Positions 9,511-17,911 of a stretch of 64,000 bases of DNA are shown piece after piece. A program made the translations under genes and the position numbers. Under the pieces are notes generated by a model. It saw only the letters and a list, made by a program, of their open reading frames with translations, was not told where the DNA came from and made no database searches. Source of the stretch: Acetivibrio alkalicellulosi (GTDB lineage Bacteria; Bacillota; Clostridia; Acetivibrionales; Acetivibrionaceae); NCBI GenBank assembly GCA_008125075.1, contig VLTH01000002.1, forward strand, positions 717,804-781,803. Direction: 5' to 3'. Position 1 is the first letter of the stretch, and the number at the start of each line of letters is the position of its first letter.

Positions 9511-10197
9511 ATGAAATATTCTTTAATAAAGAAAGGGGTGTTTTTAAATCGCCCCAACAGGTTTATAGCAAATGTATCTATTGATGGAAGGGAAGAGACA
9601 GTTCATGTGAAAAATACAGGGCGTTGCAAGGAAATACTAATACATGGCACTTCTGTTGTTTTAGAAGAATCCCAAAATAAAGAAAGAAAAACAAGGTATT
9701 CACTAATTGCAGCCTATAAGGATAATATGTTAATAAATATTGATTCTCAGGTTCCCAATCAGGTTGTATTTGAGGCTGTTAAGCAAGGAAAAATCGAAGA
9801 ATTAAAGAATATTTCTCATATAAGGAAAGAAACAAAATACAAGAATTCCAGATTTGATTTATATTATGAGAAAGAAGGCTTAAAAGGATTTGTTGAAATA
9901 AAAGGGGTTACATTAGAAAAAGATGGTATAGCCAAGTTTCCTGATGCACCTACCCAAAGAGGAACTAAACATATATATGAAATAATAAATTCGTCAGAAA
10001 ACGGATACCAAAGCTTTATTTTCTTTCTTATACAGTTTAGAGGTGTTAAATATTTTACACCAAATAGAATAATGGATGAAAGTTTTGCGTATGCACTAAA
10101 AGAAGCACATAATAAAGGTATAGCCATTTTAGTTTACGATTCAATTGTAACAGAAAATGGGATTGATTTAGGGGACATGGTAGAACTCAAAATATGA
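9511..10197 (+). CDS. sfsA: SfsA family protein (sugar fermentation stimulation homologue)
   Basis: Protein of 228 aa, the normal family length. The N-terminal OB-like part (FLNRPNRFIANV, VHVKNTGRCKEI) is followed by a nuclease-like half with RFDLYYE, GFVEIKGVTLE, FPDAPTQRGTKH and FIQF-type motifs. Family members bind DNA and have been reported as nucleases; the name comes from an old E. coli maltose phenotype. The ATG follows AGGAG by 6-7 nt. The gene is divergent from the SLH carboxypeptidase and monocistronic, with a hairpin at 10266 before the convergent VWA gene. Confidence 0.92.
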   Translation: MKYSLIKKGVFLNRPNRFIANVSIDGREETVHVKNTGRCKEILIHGTSVVLEESQNKERKTRYSLIAAYKDNMLINIDSQVPNQVVFEAVKQGKIEELKNISHIRKETKYKNSRFDLYYEKEGLKGFVEIKGVTLEKDGIAKFPDAPTQRGTKHIYEIINSSENGYQSFIFFLIQFRGVKYFTPNRIMDESFAYALKEAHNKGIAILVYDSIVTENGIDLGDMVELKI

Positions 10198-10265
10198 CAG
10201 GGTGGATGTTATTTTAGTGAAGAATACTATATGGAAGATTAATAGTAAAACAAGTTTAGAATTCT

Positions 10266-10298
10266 AAAAAGGTCGGAGCATTGAGCCCCCACCTTTTT
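10266..10298. terminator. Probable bidirectional terminator
   Basis: AAAAAGGT and ACCTTTTT pair across a 17-nt loop that has further GG/CC pairing potential. A and T tracts on either side would serve the convergent sfsA and VWA genes. Confidence 0.6.
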
Positions 10299-10340
10299 AA
10301 TTATTGCTAAGTTTAAATAATAGCGCTTGAAAAATGGAAA

Positions 10341-12038
10341 TTACATTTGTGCATTGAACAAACTTCCAAGTTTATAGGCAACATCTTCTGTATCAGCATT
10401 AATAAATGCCGCTTCATTAATTAATGACAATCTTTCCAGTTCGTCAATATTTGCATTATAGCCAATTGTATAAACTGGTATTCTTAATGACTTAAGAAGT
10501 CCACTTACATCATTAAATTTGTGTCCATAATTAGGTTCACCATCACCTAAGACAAATAGCATTAACTTTGCATTTGGATTTTTTTCTTTTTCCTCAAGCA
10601 ACATTCTTAAAGCCACAATAATACCGTCAAACATGGCAGTATTACCATCTAGTGTTAGATCTTTTACAGCACCTGTAAATAGTGACCTTTGATTTAAGTC
10701 AAACTTTGCTATTGGAAGATTAATAGTTACATTTGTGCCAAATGAAACAAGTCCGATAGAAGTATCGCTTTTAATAAATTTAGATGCGCTCAATAGAGAT
10801 TCTTTAAGCATATTCAATGGTTCACCCATCATGCTACCAGATACATCAGCTACAAAAACTGCAACTATATCATAGTTAGAATCTTTCTTTTCCTTCCATA
10901 ATCTCTGAGCTTGTGATATTGAATCACCATCAAAGTATTCAAATTCAGGAGAGTAATCATCAAAACTATTAAAGCCATATTCTGAAGCTGTCTTCTGATT
11001 TTCATTAGATTTACAAAATTCAATAAATGCAGCTAGTATTTCTTGTTTTTCATAAGATAAGTTTCCTATAGCATACATTGGACTATCATGCCTTACTCCA
11101 AATGGCGTAAATATATAATCTCTTTTTAACTCAGGTGAATTTACAAATGTCTGGTATTCCAGTATGAATCCGTCCAGTATTCCTGAACGAGCCGATTCTC
11201 TCATTTGTAGTGTTGTATATGAGACGAAGGGAATATTTAATTGAAATTTTTCAAATCCTTGAATGGCTTTTTCGCTTAATATATCACTTTGGTCAAAAGT
11301 ACTTAATGTTGAGAGTAGATAATTTAAACCTGTTGAACTTGCAAATGGATTTGTATATCCCATATCTAATTCATTTTCTGCAACAGCTTCAGTGATTGTT
11401 CTTATGTTTATATCCCCATATTTATCAGTGAGTTGTTTGTGTTTCCTTTTAGATAAAAGAACTCCTGCTATGTTTCCTACAAGCCTTTTTTCAATTAGTG
11501 TAATATTAGCATCTTTTGATTTTAACATTTCTCCCCAGAGTTCGTTAGAAGGAGTAAAAGCATCTGGAAGGTATTTACCTGAAACGATATAATCCATTCC
11601 CTCACCAGAAGAAATAGATCTTATTTTGACTGATACATTACTTGCATTTATTACTATATTAGAATTATTAAAAGCCTTAGCCATTTCAACTAGCCAACCA
11701 TCTTTCCCATCACCAGCTTTTTCAGGTGAAGAAAAGATTTCAATATATGTAGTTGTAGTGTTTTTTACTTGAATAGGATATTTAGAAATATCAGGCAAGG
11801 TGTCCATTAGATTAACTGGATCAATATTTATGTGTTCTTTTCTAGGCTCAACTGTATTAATTGTTATATTTTTACAAAGCCTGTCTAATCGACTAATTGC
11901 TCTTTCTGTTGACATGGTTTCTGTGTTGTTACCAAGCTTTCCTGTTAAAGTAATTCCTCCATAAATAACACCAAACACCAATAAAGATATTCCAAATAGT
12001 GTTGCTAGAATTTTAAAACTGTTATTATTTTGCGACAT
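10341..12038 (-). CDS. Substrate-binding-like / von Willebrand factor A fusion protein
   Basis: Membrane-anchored extracytoplasmic protein of 565 aa. One N-terminal transmembrane helix (about residues 9-32) is followed by a region resembling type 2 periplasmic binding proteins (residues about 80-340; DAFTPSNELWGEM, DMGYTNPFASSTGL). A C-terminal VWA domain (about 375-560) follows, with the metal-binding MIDAS motif DVSGS plus conserved Thr and Asp positions (GNTAMFDG, LGDGEPN). VWA domains mediate metal-dependent protein binding. The upstream gene at 12210-13037 has the same orientation with a 171-nt gap, suggesting an operon. The ATG at 12038 is preferred over an upstream TTG that overlaps the ribosome site AAAGGA. 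The ligand is unknown. Confidence 0.8.
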   Translation of the reverse strand: MSQNNNSFKILATLFGISLLVFGVIYGGITLTGKLGNNTETMSTERAISRLDRLCKNITINTVEPRKEHINIDPVNLMDTLPDISKYPIQVKNTTTTYIEIFSSPEKAGDGKDGWLVEMAKAFNNSNIVINASNVSVKIRSISSGEGMDYIVSGKYLPDAFTPSNELWGEMLKSKDANITLIEKRLVGNIAGVLLSKRKHKQLTDKYGDINIRTITEAVAENELDMGYTNPFASSTGLNYLLSTLSTFDQSDILSEKAIQGFEKFQLNIPFVSYTTLQMRESARSGILDGFILEYQTFVNSPELKRDYIFTPFGVRHDSPMYAIGNLSYEKQEILAAFIEFCKSNENQKTASEYGFNSFDDYSPEFEYFDGDSISQAQRLWKEKKDSNYDIVAVFVADVSGSMMGEPLNMLKESLLSASKFIKSDTSIGLVSFGTNVTINLPIAKFDLNQRSLFTGAVKDLTLDGNTAMFDGIIVALRMLLEEKEKNPNAKLMLFVLGDGEPNYGHKFNDVSGLLKSLRIPVYTIGYNANIDELERLSLINEAAFINADTEDVAYKLGSLFNAQM

Positions 12039-12080
12039 AAAAAAGACCCATCCTTTCAACTAATAAGCTAAATTATATAT

Positions 12081-12142
12081 AGACATTCATTAGCATTAGA
12101 TCATCAACACAGAATAAAAACATTAAGTGCCAATGAATGTCT
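12081..12142. repeat. 15-bp inverted repeat between the VWA gene and its upstream partner
   Basis: AGACATTCATTAGCA (12081-12095) and TGCCAATGAATGTCT (12128-12142) pair with one mismatch. A second hairpin, ATTTGCTG/CAGCAAAT, follows at 12149-12171. ACATTCATTAGCA recurs at 13120-13132 upstream of the partner gene. Confidence 0.7.
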
Positions 12143-12209
12143 CCTAGGATTTGCTGTTTGTCACAGCAAATAAGTTGCACGTAAATTAAATCAAAAGCAT
12201 ACATGCCTT

Positions 12210-13037
12210 TTATAAGGGGGAGTTTTTATTAAAACTATCAGGAACAGTAGGGTTTTTAGATGAAGCTTTCGATTTTTGCTTTAGCTGAGCCAGTTCACTT
12301 ATATTAGTTTCATTTCTTATCAACTCATCTAATTCTTTGATTTCATTCATACTATCAATATCACCATAACCAAGACTGTTAAATTTAGCTATTTGAAGTA
12401 ACAGAGCATCGAGCTTGAGTATTATTTCTTCATTATCGATCATAGAATTTTTAACAAAACCGATATATTCGTTATAAATACTCATTTTTGAATCAATAAG
12501 CTCTTGAGAGAATCTACTTTTTACGATATTGTCAGTAATTCTATCATAATCCTCCTGATCAAAGGCATTTACTTTATTTAAAATACTTTTAACTTTGTTA
12601 TAAAAAACATATTCAACATCAAAAATTATATCATTAAATCTTTGATAATATTTATCTATTATACTATATTTTTCGAGTAGAAGCTCATTTATTTTATTTT
12701 TTCTCTTTATCAATCTTTCGGTCTGTTCTATGACGGTAGTTATGTCGTTATCAAAAGCTTTTTTTCCATAGGATTGTCTTAGAGCAGTAAGGCAGTCCTC
12801 TAAGTTTTTAATATCTCGTATCTTTATAGTTACATTTTCTTTAGGAATCGAAATCAGTTTATAGTTTCCATAAATAAATAAAACAAGACTCATAAATATA
12901 GCTGTTCCACCTATTGAAGAACTTAAAACACTTGATTTACTCAAAATATTTATTAATCCAGGAGAAAACAACATAATATTTAAAAAGGCAATTCCTATAT
13001 TTAAAAATAATAATTTTAATATCTTATTTCCGGTCAT
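12210..13037 (-). CDS. Membrane protein with long coiled-coil cytoplasmic region, unknown function
   Basis: A 275-aa protein I do not recognise with confidence. Two hydrophobic helices occupy residues about 8-28 and 40-60. They are followed by a charged, mostly helical region (ERLIKRKNKINELLLEKYSIID) with heptad-like spacing and a polar C-terminal tail. This architecture resembles XpaC/TelA-associated membrane proteins in outline only. It lies upstream of and co-oriented with the VWA fusion gene, so the pair may form one surface complex. The start is the ATG at 13037; GGAGCGTGAGAT lies upstream. Confidence 0.6.
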   Translation of the reverse strand: MTGNKILKLLFLNIGIAFLNIMLFSPGLINILSKSSVLSSSIGGTAIFMSLVLFIYGNYKLISIPKENVTIKIRDIKNLEDCLTALRQSYGKKAFDNDITTVIEQTERLIKRKNKINELLLEKYSIIDKYYQRFNDIIFDVEYVFYNKVKSILNKVNAFDQEDYDRITDNIVKSRFSQELIDSKMSIYNEYIGFVKNSMIDNEEIILKLDALLLQIAKFNSLGYGDIDSMNEIKELDELIRNETNISELAQLKQKSKASSKNPTVPDSFNKNSPL

Positions 13038-13250
13038 TATATCTCACGCTCCTGAATTAAACCTCTGATTTAATGGGAGTGCAATTTGTTTGCCTCGCAA
13101 ACATGCACATCCTGAAGCAACATTCATTAGCAATATACTTTTTATCGTATGTTTTTGCTCATGAATCTCTAATTCAATATAATTGTAATACATTTTATCC
13201 CTTCAATCAATGAATATATTTTAAGGTGATGTATTAATAAAAGTTTTAAA

Positions 13251-13396
13251 AAAATTCCAAAAACTTAAGTTTCCCAGTTTAGAGCCTATAAATACTCCTC
13301 GGGGCCTTTGCAAAACTCGCTTGGCGAAGAAGGATGCTCTCCCTTTCCTCGTCGTATTAGCAGGTTCTATGACTTGCTTTACAAGGTTTATTCCAT
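13251..13396. repeat. Dispersed hairpin repeat, copy A
   Basis: About 146 bp closely matching 33141-33280 and, in its first part, 19227-19281. Shared blocks are TTCCA(A/G)AAACTTAAG, CAGTTTAGAGCCT(A/G)TAAAT, CTCCTCGG, GCAAAACTCGCTT, ATGCTCTCCCTTTCCTCGTCG and GACTTGCTTT. The left AGAGCCTATAA and right TTAGCAGGTTCT form an imperfect outer stem. Confidence 0.8.
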
Positions 13397-13431
13397 GATG
13401 TGAGCTTTTATGCTTATAAATGTCTATTAAA

Positions 13432-13463
13432 TTCATAAAATCTTCACATATAAATGTTATAAT
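13432..13463 (+). promoter_or_regulatory. Response-regulator binding site plus -10, promoter of the two-component operon
   Basis: TTCATA-AAATC-TTCACA (13432-13448) is a direct repeat with an 11-bp period. A perfect -10 TATAAT (13458-13463) begins 9 bp after it, and no -35 is evident. The same arrangement occurs at 15899 and 16549. This is the geometry expected of a promoter activated by an OmpR/PhoB-type regulator, here implying autoregulation. The leader to the start codon is about 180 nt. Confidence 0.75.
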
Positions 13464-13650
13464 AAAGCAAAAAATATAAATGAAATGATCAATGTTATGA
13501 TAGAGATGAAGATAAAAAGTTTACTGATGTAAGACTGATGGTTCTATTATAAATTAAGAATAGACAATTAATTAACAAGGGTTATAAAGAATTATGACTT
13601 TTTATATAGGTCATATTTTTTTAAAAACTCATGCAGTTGGAGGAATTTTT

Positions 13651-14352
13651 ATGATAAGCTGTTCTAAAAAAGTTTTAGTGGTAGATGATGAAGAAAAAAT
13701 AGTTCAGGTTGTTAAGTCCTATCTTGAGCATGCTGGATATGAGGTCTATGAAGCATATAATGGTAAAAATGCTCTTGAAACATTTGAGATAATTATGCCC
13801 GCATTAGTAGTTTTAGACTTAATGCTTCCTGATATTTCAGGAGAAGAAATATGTAAAAGATTAAGAAAGATATCGAAGGTACCTATTATTATGCTAACTG
13901 CAAAAGTTGAAGAAGAAGACATTTTAAAGGGATTGAATATTGGAGCTGACGATTATATTACAAAGCCTTTTAGCCCAAGGCAGCTTGTTGCCCGTGTAGC
14001 AGCATTACTAAGGAGGGTTTTTGAGCAAAATAGTGTACTGGGAAATCTCACTTCTTATAATGGTGGAGAGCTTATTATAGAAAATGATAAACGTGAGATA
14101 CTTAAAAATGGAACACATGTTAACCTTACACCTAATGAGTATAAAATATTAACAACATTAGCAAGTTATCCTGGAAAAACTTTTACTAGAGAAGAGCTTA
14201 TTTGCATGGCTTTGGGTGAAGATTTTGACGGCTTTGATAGAACTATAGACTCTCATATAAAAAATCTCAGACACAAAATTGAAAATGATCCTAGGGCTCC
14301 AAGATACATTTTGACAGTTCATGGAGTGGGTTATAGGTTTGGAGGAGAATAG
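13651..14352 (+). CDS. OmpR/PhoB-family response regulator
   Basis: DNA-binding response regulator, 233 aa. The receiver domain (residues 6-118) has acidic pocket VDDEE, phospho-acceptor Asp56 (LVVLDLMLP), Thr (MLTAK) and Lys (TKPFSP). The C-terminal winged helix (about 138-230) ends with RTIDSHIKNLRHKIE and VHGVGYRF. GGAGG lies 6 nt before the ATG at 13651; an in-frame upstream extension lacks these signals. The histidine kinase follows 45 nt later in the same operon. The TTCATA direct repeats upstream of this gene and of the next two genes downstream are its likely targets (inference). Confidence 0.95.
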   Translation: MISCSKKVLVVDDEEKIVQVVKSYLEHAGYEVYEAYNGKNALETFEIIMPALVVLDLMLPDISGEEICKRLRKISKVPIIMLTAKVEEEDILKGLNIGADDYITKPFSPRQLVARVAALLRRVFEQNSVLGNLTSYNGGELIIENDKREILKNGTHVNLTPNEYKILTTLASYPGKTFTREELICMALGEDFDGFDRTIDSHIKNLRHKIENDPRAPRYILTVHGVGYRFGGE

Positions 14353-14396
14353 TTATAGTAATTTATATCACTTAATGTTAATGGGAGGGAAAGTAT

Positions 14397-15788
14397 TTGA
14401 AATACAACATAAGGACTAAACTATCTATATTTTTTGTCCTCGTTGCAGTTGTAAGCTTTTCTCTTATAAGTGTACTGACAAATATATTTGTAGATAGACA
14501 TTTTAGAGAATATGTTATGCGAAATCAGGAACAAAAGCATAGGGGAATAATTAATTCCATAACTCAGCAGTATATGGGAGATGGAATGTGGAATATGGAT
14601 ATTATTGATACTGTGGGAGTAAGCTCTTTAGAAAGCGGCCTTATTATAAAAGTGAGGGATGAGTCAGGAAATTTATTGTGGGATGCAACAAGCCATAATG
14701 AGGGTATGTGCCAGAGAATTATAGAACAGATGTATAATAATATGAATACTAGATATCCAAATATCGAGGGAGGATATATAGAAAAACCCTACCCTATTTT
14801 TTATCATTCTCGCAGGGTAGGTACTGTGGAAATAGGATCCTATGGGCCTTTTTATCTAAACGATCATGACATGGAATTTATCAATACCTTAAATATGGTA
14901 ATTTTAGTAGTGGGGATCGTTTGTTTATTATTTGCCTTGCTTCTTGGTCAGATTGTTTCTAGGCGATTAAGTACTCCTATAACAAGAGTTATTGACACCG
15001 CTCAGTTAATTTCAAAGGGTTATTATTCAGATAGGGTGGAGGAGAAATCAAATACCATAGAAATATGTCAATTAACTGATACCATTAATAATCTTGCTGA
15101 AACTCTTGAGAATCACGAGCTACTAAGTAAAAGACTTACTTCGGATGTTGCCCATGAGTTACGTACCCCTCTAGCAACTCTTCAAAGTCATATGGAGGCA
15201 ATGATTGATGGTATTTGGGAACCTGACCTAAAGAGGCTTAAAAGCTGCCATGAAGAGATTATTAGGTTGAGTAAAATGGTAGGTGATTTAGAAAAGCTAG
15301 CTAAGTATGAAAGTGAAATGATTGTATTAAACAAGGTTAGTTTTGATGTAACAGATTTAGTGAGACGGATAGTTTATAACTTCGAGCCAGAATTTAAAGA
15401 TAAAGGAGTAGGAATAACCCAGTCAGGAGAGAAAGAAGAAATTATGGCTGACAGGGATAAAATAAGTCAAGTTATTATTAATGTCATATCTAATGCTCTA
15501 AAGTATACACCTAAGGGTGGCAAGGTCAGTGTTTATGTCAAAAGAATGGAAAATATAATTAAAATCAGTATTAAAGATAATGGCTTGGGAATACCTGAAA
15601 GGGATTTACCCTTTATATTTGAAAGATTTTACAGAGCAGATAAATCGAGAAATAGGCTAACAGGTGGATCTGGTATTGGGCTTACAATAGCCAAAACTAT
15701 AGTAGAATCTCATAAAGGATATATTGACGTTCAGAGTAAAGAGGGTGAGGGGTCTGAATTTACCATATGTTTGCCTAGATCACAATAA
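14397..15788 (+). CDS. Sensor histidine kinase, HAMP type
   Basis: Inner-membrane sensor kinase, 463 aa. TM1 is residues 9-31, followed by an extracytoplasmic sensor of about 135 residues and TM2 (about 166-190). HAMP (about 190-245) precedes HisKA with the phospho-acceptor His253 in VAHELRTPLA. The HATPase has N box VISNALKYTP, G1 DNGLGIP, F box FERFYRADKS and G2 GGSGIGL. Translation starts at TTG 14397, supported by GGGAGGG about 7 nt upstream. The sensor region has one Cys (residue 105) and no evident metal-binding cluster, so the signal is unknown. It pairs with the response regulator just upstream. Confidence 0.94.
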   Translation: MKYNIRTKLSIFFVLVAVVSFSLISVLTNIFVDRHFREYVMRNQEQKHRGIINSITQQYMGDGMWNMDIIDTVGVSSLESGLIIKVRDESGNLLWDATSHNEGMCQRIIEQMYNNMNTRYPNIEGGYIEKPYPIFYHSRRVGTVEIGSYGPFYLNDHDMEFINTLNMVILVVGIVCLLFALLLGQIVSRRLSTPITRVIDTAQLISKGYYSDRVEEKSNTIEICQLTDTINNLAETLENHELLSKRLTSDVAHELRTPLATLQSHMEAMIDGIWEPDLKRLKSCHEEIIRLSKMVGDLEKLAKYESEMIVLNKVSFDVTDLVRRIVYNFEPEFKDKGVGITQSGEKEEIMADRDKISQVIINVISNALKYTPKGGKVSVYVKRMENIIKISIKDNGLGIPERDLPFIFERFYRADKSRNRLTGGSGIGLTIAKTIVESHKGYIDVQSKEGEGSEFTICLPRSQ

Positions 15789-15898
15789 TGTCATTAAGAA
15801 GAAACTTAAGGTAAGAATTTTTATGATTAATGAAATCCTACCTAAGCTTATCATATAGATTTGATAGGAGTATAAAAGAGGGGATATTTTTGTTTACC

Positions 15899-15930
15899 TT
15901 CATAAAATCTTCATACAACTTTGCTAGACT
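15899..15930 (+). promoter_or_regulatory. Response-regulator binding site plus -10, promoter of the DUF2318 gene
   Basis: TTCATA-AAATC-TTCATA (15899-15915), a perfect 11-bp-period direct repeat, with TAGACT at 15925-15930 exactly 9 bp downstream. It has the same layout as 13432 and 16549 and lies 35-66 nt before the start codon. Confidence 0.75.
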
Positions 15931-15964
15931 GACCTTAATTAATATTTTAGAAGGTGGGGTTGCA

Positions 15965-16489
15965 ATGAAGGGTAAAAAAAACAATAAAAAAATAACTAGT
16001 CACTCTAAATCTAAAAAAAATATTTTAATTATCTTGGGTAGTGCAATAATATTAATGGTAGTTATTTTCATAATTAAAGGAAATTTTGGCGGAGAGGTCA
16101 AAACTGCTTTAAGTGAAGGTGGCGACTTGTTAATACCAAAGAATGAAATAACTGAAAATGTCAGCTTTTTTCCGTTGAAAGTAGAAAATACTAATATGGA
16201 AATATTGGCTGTAAGAGCATCAGATGGATCAATTAGAACTGCATTTAATACATGTCAGGTATGTAACGGTTCTCCAAAAGCTTATTATAAGCAGGAAGGA
16301 GATGTTGTGGTTTGTCAAAATTGTGGTAACAGATTTGCAATGGATATGATAGAGCAGCAGAGGGGTGGATGTAACCCAATCCCTATAATGAAAGATAATA
16401 AGAAGGATGTTGAGACAAATATTATTATTGCAGGGGATTATATAGCAAGAAACAAAAATATGTTTACTTCTAATTGGAAGACTAGATAA
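15965..16489 (+). CDS. DUF2318-like membrane-anchored Cys-rich protein
   Basis: A 174-aa protein with a basic N-terminus, one transmembrane helix (about residues 22-39) and an exported domain matching DUF2318. Features are FNTCQVC, an 18-residue gap, CQNCGNRF, and RGGCNPIP. The two CxxC pairs probably bind a metal ion or cofactor. Family members often accompany iron/copper transport or haem-type membrane systems, but no reaction is established. The ATG at 15965 follows AGGTGGGG; in-frame codons upstream run through the promoter and are discounted. The gene has its own TTCATA-type promoter just downstream of the two-component operon, so it is probably its target. Confidence 0.78.
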   Translation: MKGKKNNKKITSHSKSKKNILIILGSAIILMVVIFIIKGNFGGEVKTALSEGGDLLIPKNEITENVSFFPLKVENTNMEILAVRASDGSIRTAFNTCQVCNGSPKAYYKQEGDVVVCQNCGNRFAMDMIEQQRGGCNPIPIMKDNKKDVETNIIIAGDYIARNKNMFTSNWKTR

Positions 16490-16548
16490 CAATGCTCTTC
16501 CGATGACCCAGTTTTTATTTAAAGTAAATTTTTGGCACTTTAGCTATC

Positions 16549-16580
16549 TCCATAAAATCTTCATAGGAATTAAGTATACT
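16549..16580 (+). promoter_or_regulatory. Response-regulator binding site plus -10, promoter of the DUF2933 gene
   Basis: TCCATA-AAATC-TTCATA (16549-16565) with TATACT at 16575-16580, again 9 bp downstream. This is the third member of the promoter set. Confidence 0.75.
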
Positions 16581-16609
16581 TAATTTAATAAAATGAAGGA
16601 GGAAAACTC

Positions 16610-16846
16610 ATGAATAATCAAGATTATAAGGGAAAATCATATGGATTTCTTAAGCATTTATTGTGTATTGTACCAATAGTTGTTCTTATAATATTGTATG
16701 TGACTAGATTTAGAGGAATTCCAACGGGGAACATACTAGGTGTTGGCTTAATGATTCTGTGTCCATTATCACACTTATTGATAATACCTTTAATAATGAG
16801 AAAAAAGCAAAAAGATACAGATGAAAAGAAATCAAGCTGTCACTAA
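16610..16846 (+). CDS. Small DUF2933-like membrane protein
   Basis: A 78-aa protein with two hydrophobic helices (about residues 16-34 and 40-62). It carries a CPLSH motif at the second helix and a C-terminal SSCH. CPLxH in a tiny two-helix protein is typical of DUF2933, found next to copper/heavy-metal genes in many bacteria. Function is unknown; Cys and His at the membrane suggest metal contact (inference). AAGGAGG lies 7 nt before the ATG. It is preceded by a TTCATA-type promoter shared with the response regulator and DUF2318 genes. Confidence 0.72.
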   Translation: MNNQDYKGKSYGFLKHLLCIVPIVVLIILYVTRFRGIPTGNILGVGLMILCPLSHLLIIPLIMRKKQKDTDEKKSSCH

Positions 16847-17030
16847 GAAAGCATAAGCTGCAATAAATGAGAAAACTAGAAACAAGATTACCGACAAGTC
16901 TTCATGAATGTTTATTATATTACTTATTTTACCATTCAAATTATGCGTGCTCCTATAAAAGAGCTTATCTAAATCGGTTCAAAGATTTGGGAAGCTTTTA
17001 GGGAGCATTTTATTTTGTGCGTCAATTTCT

Positions 17031-17049
17031 TATGTGACTTTGTCACATA
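17031..17049. promoter_or_regulatory. CRP/FNR-like palindromic operator
   Basis: TATGTGAC-TTT-GTCACATA is a perfect 8+3+8 palindrome resembling TGTGA...TCACA half-sites. It precedes the ferredoxin gene. A TATAAA at 17054 or TAACAT at 17069 could be the -10; with the latter the operator is centred near -41, an activation position, and with the former it would block the promoter. A Crp/Fnr gene lies at 17912-18580. Confidence 0.65.
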
Positions 17050-17100
17050 CTTTTATAAAAAAAGGTGATAACATATAAAGAAAAGGCAGGGGGCTTCATT

Positions 17101-17301
17101 ATGAAGGTTAAAAAAAGAGCGATAATACCAAAAAATCAATGTGTAGCATGTGGAGTGTGTGTTAAAGTTTGTCCTAGAAATGCCATTTCAATAATAAGTG
17201 GAGTATATGCAAAAGTAGATGACTCTCTATGTGTTGGATGTGGATTGTGTGCAAAGGCCTGTCCTGCATCAATAATAAAAATGGAGGGTGATGTACAATG
17301 A
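17101..17301 (+). CDS. 2[4Fe-4S] ferredoxin
   Basis: Electron carrier of 66 aa with two classical clusters: CVACGVCVKVCP and CVGCGLCAKACP. The start at 17101 has a GGGGG ribosome site about 9 nt upstream; an in-frame extension begins inside the promoter region and is discounted. The stop overlaps the start of the next gene by 4 nt (ATGA), so the pair is translationally coupled. It probably delivers electrons to or from the membrane polyferredoxin partner. The CRP/FNR-like operator at 17031 suggests redox- or oxygen-responsive control. Confidence 0.9.
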   Translation: MKVKKRAIIPKNQCVACGVCVKVCPRNAISIISGVYAKVDDSLCVGCGLCAKACPASIIKMEGDVQ

Positions 17302-17879
17302 AAACTAAAAAGCACTGGTATGACTATTTATGGATAGCATCAACATTATATCTTTTACTTGGTTTTATAAATATTTTATTTGCATGGCTGGGACTTTTGT
17401 GCTTTTTTATTCCACTAATTATATCAATTGTAAAAGGGAACAAAGCTTATTGCAACAAGTATTGTGGTAGAGGGAAGTTATTTAATTTATTGGGAAACAA
17501 ACTCGGACTATCAATAAAAAGGGAATGTCCTACTATTTTAAGAAGACAATGGTTTCGCTATTCTTTTTTGATATTTTTCTTAACTATGTTTGGTAATATG
17601 ATTTTTGTTACCTACATGGTATTTGGAGGGTCAAGAGAATTAGTGAATGTTGTTAAACTTCTTTGGACGATAAACTTTCCTTGGAATTTTTCATATAACA
17701 ACAGTATAAGCCCCTGGATAGCACAATTTGCTTTTGGATTTTATAGCGTAATGCTTACATCTACTGTACTTGGAATAATAACTATGATTTTTTTCAAACC
17801 TCGTACATGGTGTGTATATTGTCCAATGGGAACTATGACTCAGGCTATTTGTAAAGTAAAAAATCATGGAAAAGAATAA
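17298..17879 (+). CDS. NapH/CcoG-like membrane 4Fe-4S protein
   Basis: Membrane protein of 193 aa with about four transmembrane helices (roughly residues 10-45, 80-105, 130-160). Cys motifs at the membrane surface are YCNKYCGRG and WCVYCPMGTMTQAIC. The CxxCPxGxxT motif resembles the Fe-S binding loop of NapH/NosR/YccM-type quinol-linked electron transfer proteins, but this protein is shorter and lacks a full ferredoxin domain. That domain is supplied by the coupled upstream ferredoxin. Together they could form a two-subunit electron conduit across the membrane (inference). Confidence 0.75.
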   Translation: MKTKKHWYDYLWIASTLYLLLGFINILFAWLGLLCFFIPLIISIVKGNKAYCNKYCGRGKLFNLLGNKLGLSIKRECPTILRRQWFRYSFLIFFLTMFGNMIFVTYMVFGGSRELVNVVKLLWTINFPWNFSYNNSISPWIAQFAFGFYSVMLTSTVLGIITMIFFKPRTWCVYCPMGTMTQAICKVKNHGKE

Positions 17880-17911
17880 TATTTAAGCTGCATTTTATAT
17901 AAAGAGCAGCC

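Noticed and set aside
13221..13436. 71-codon minus-strand open frame
   Set aside because: It lies inside the dispersed hairpin repeat; a related copy at 33141 does not keep the frame, and there is no ribosome site.
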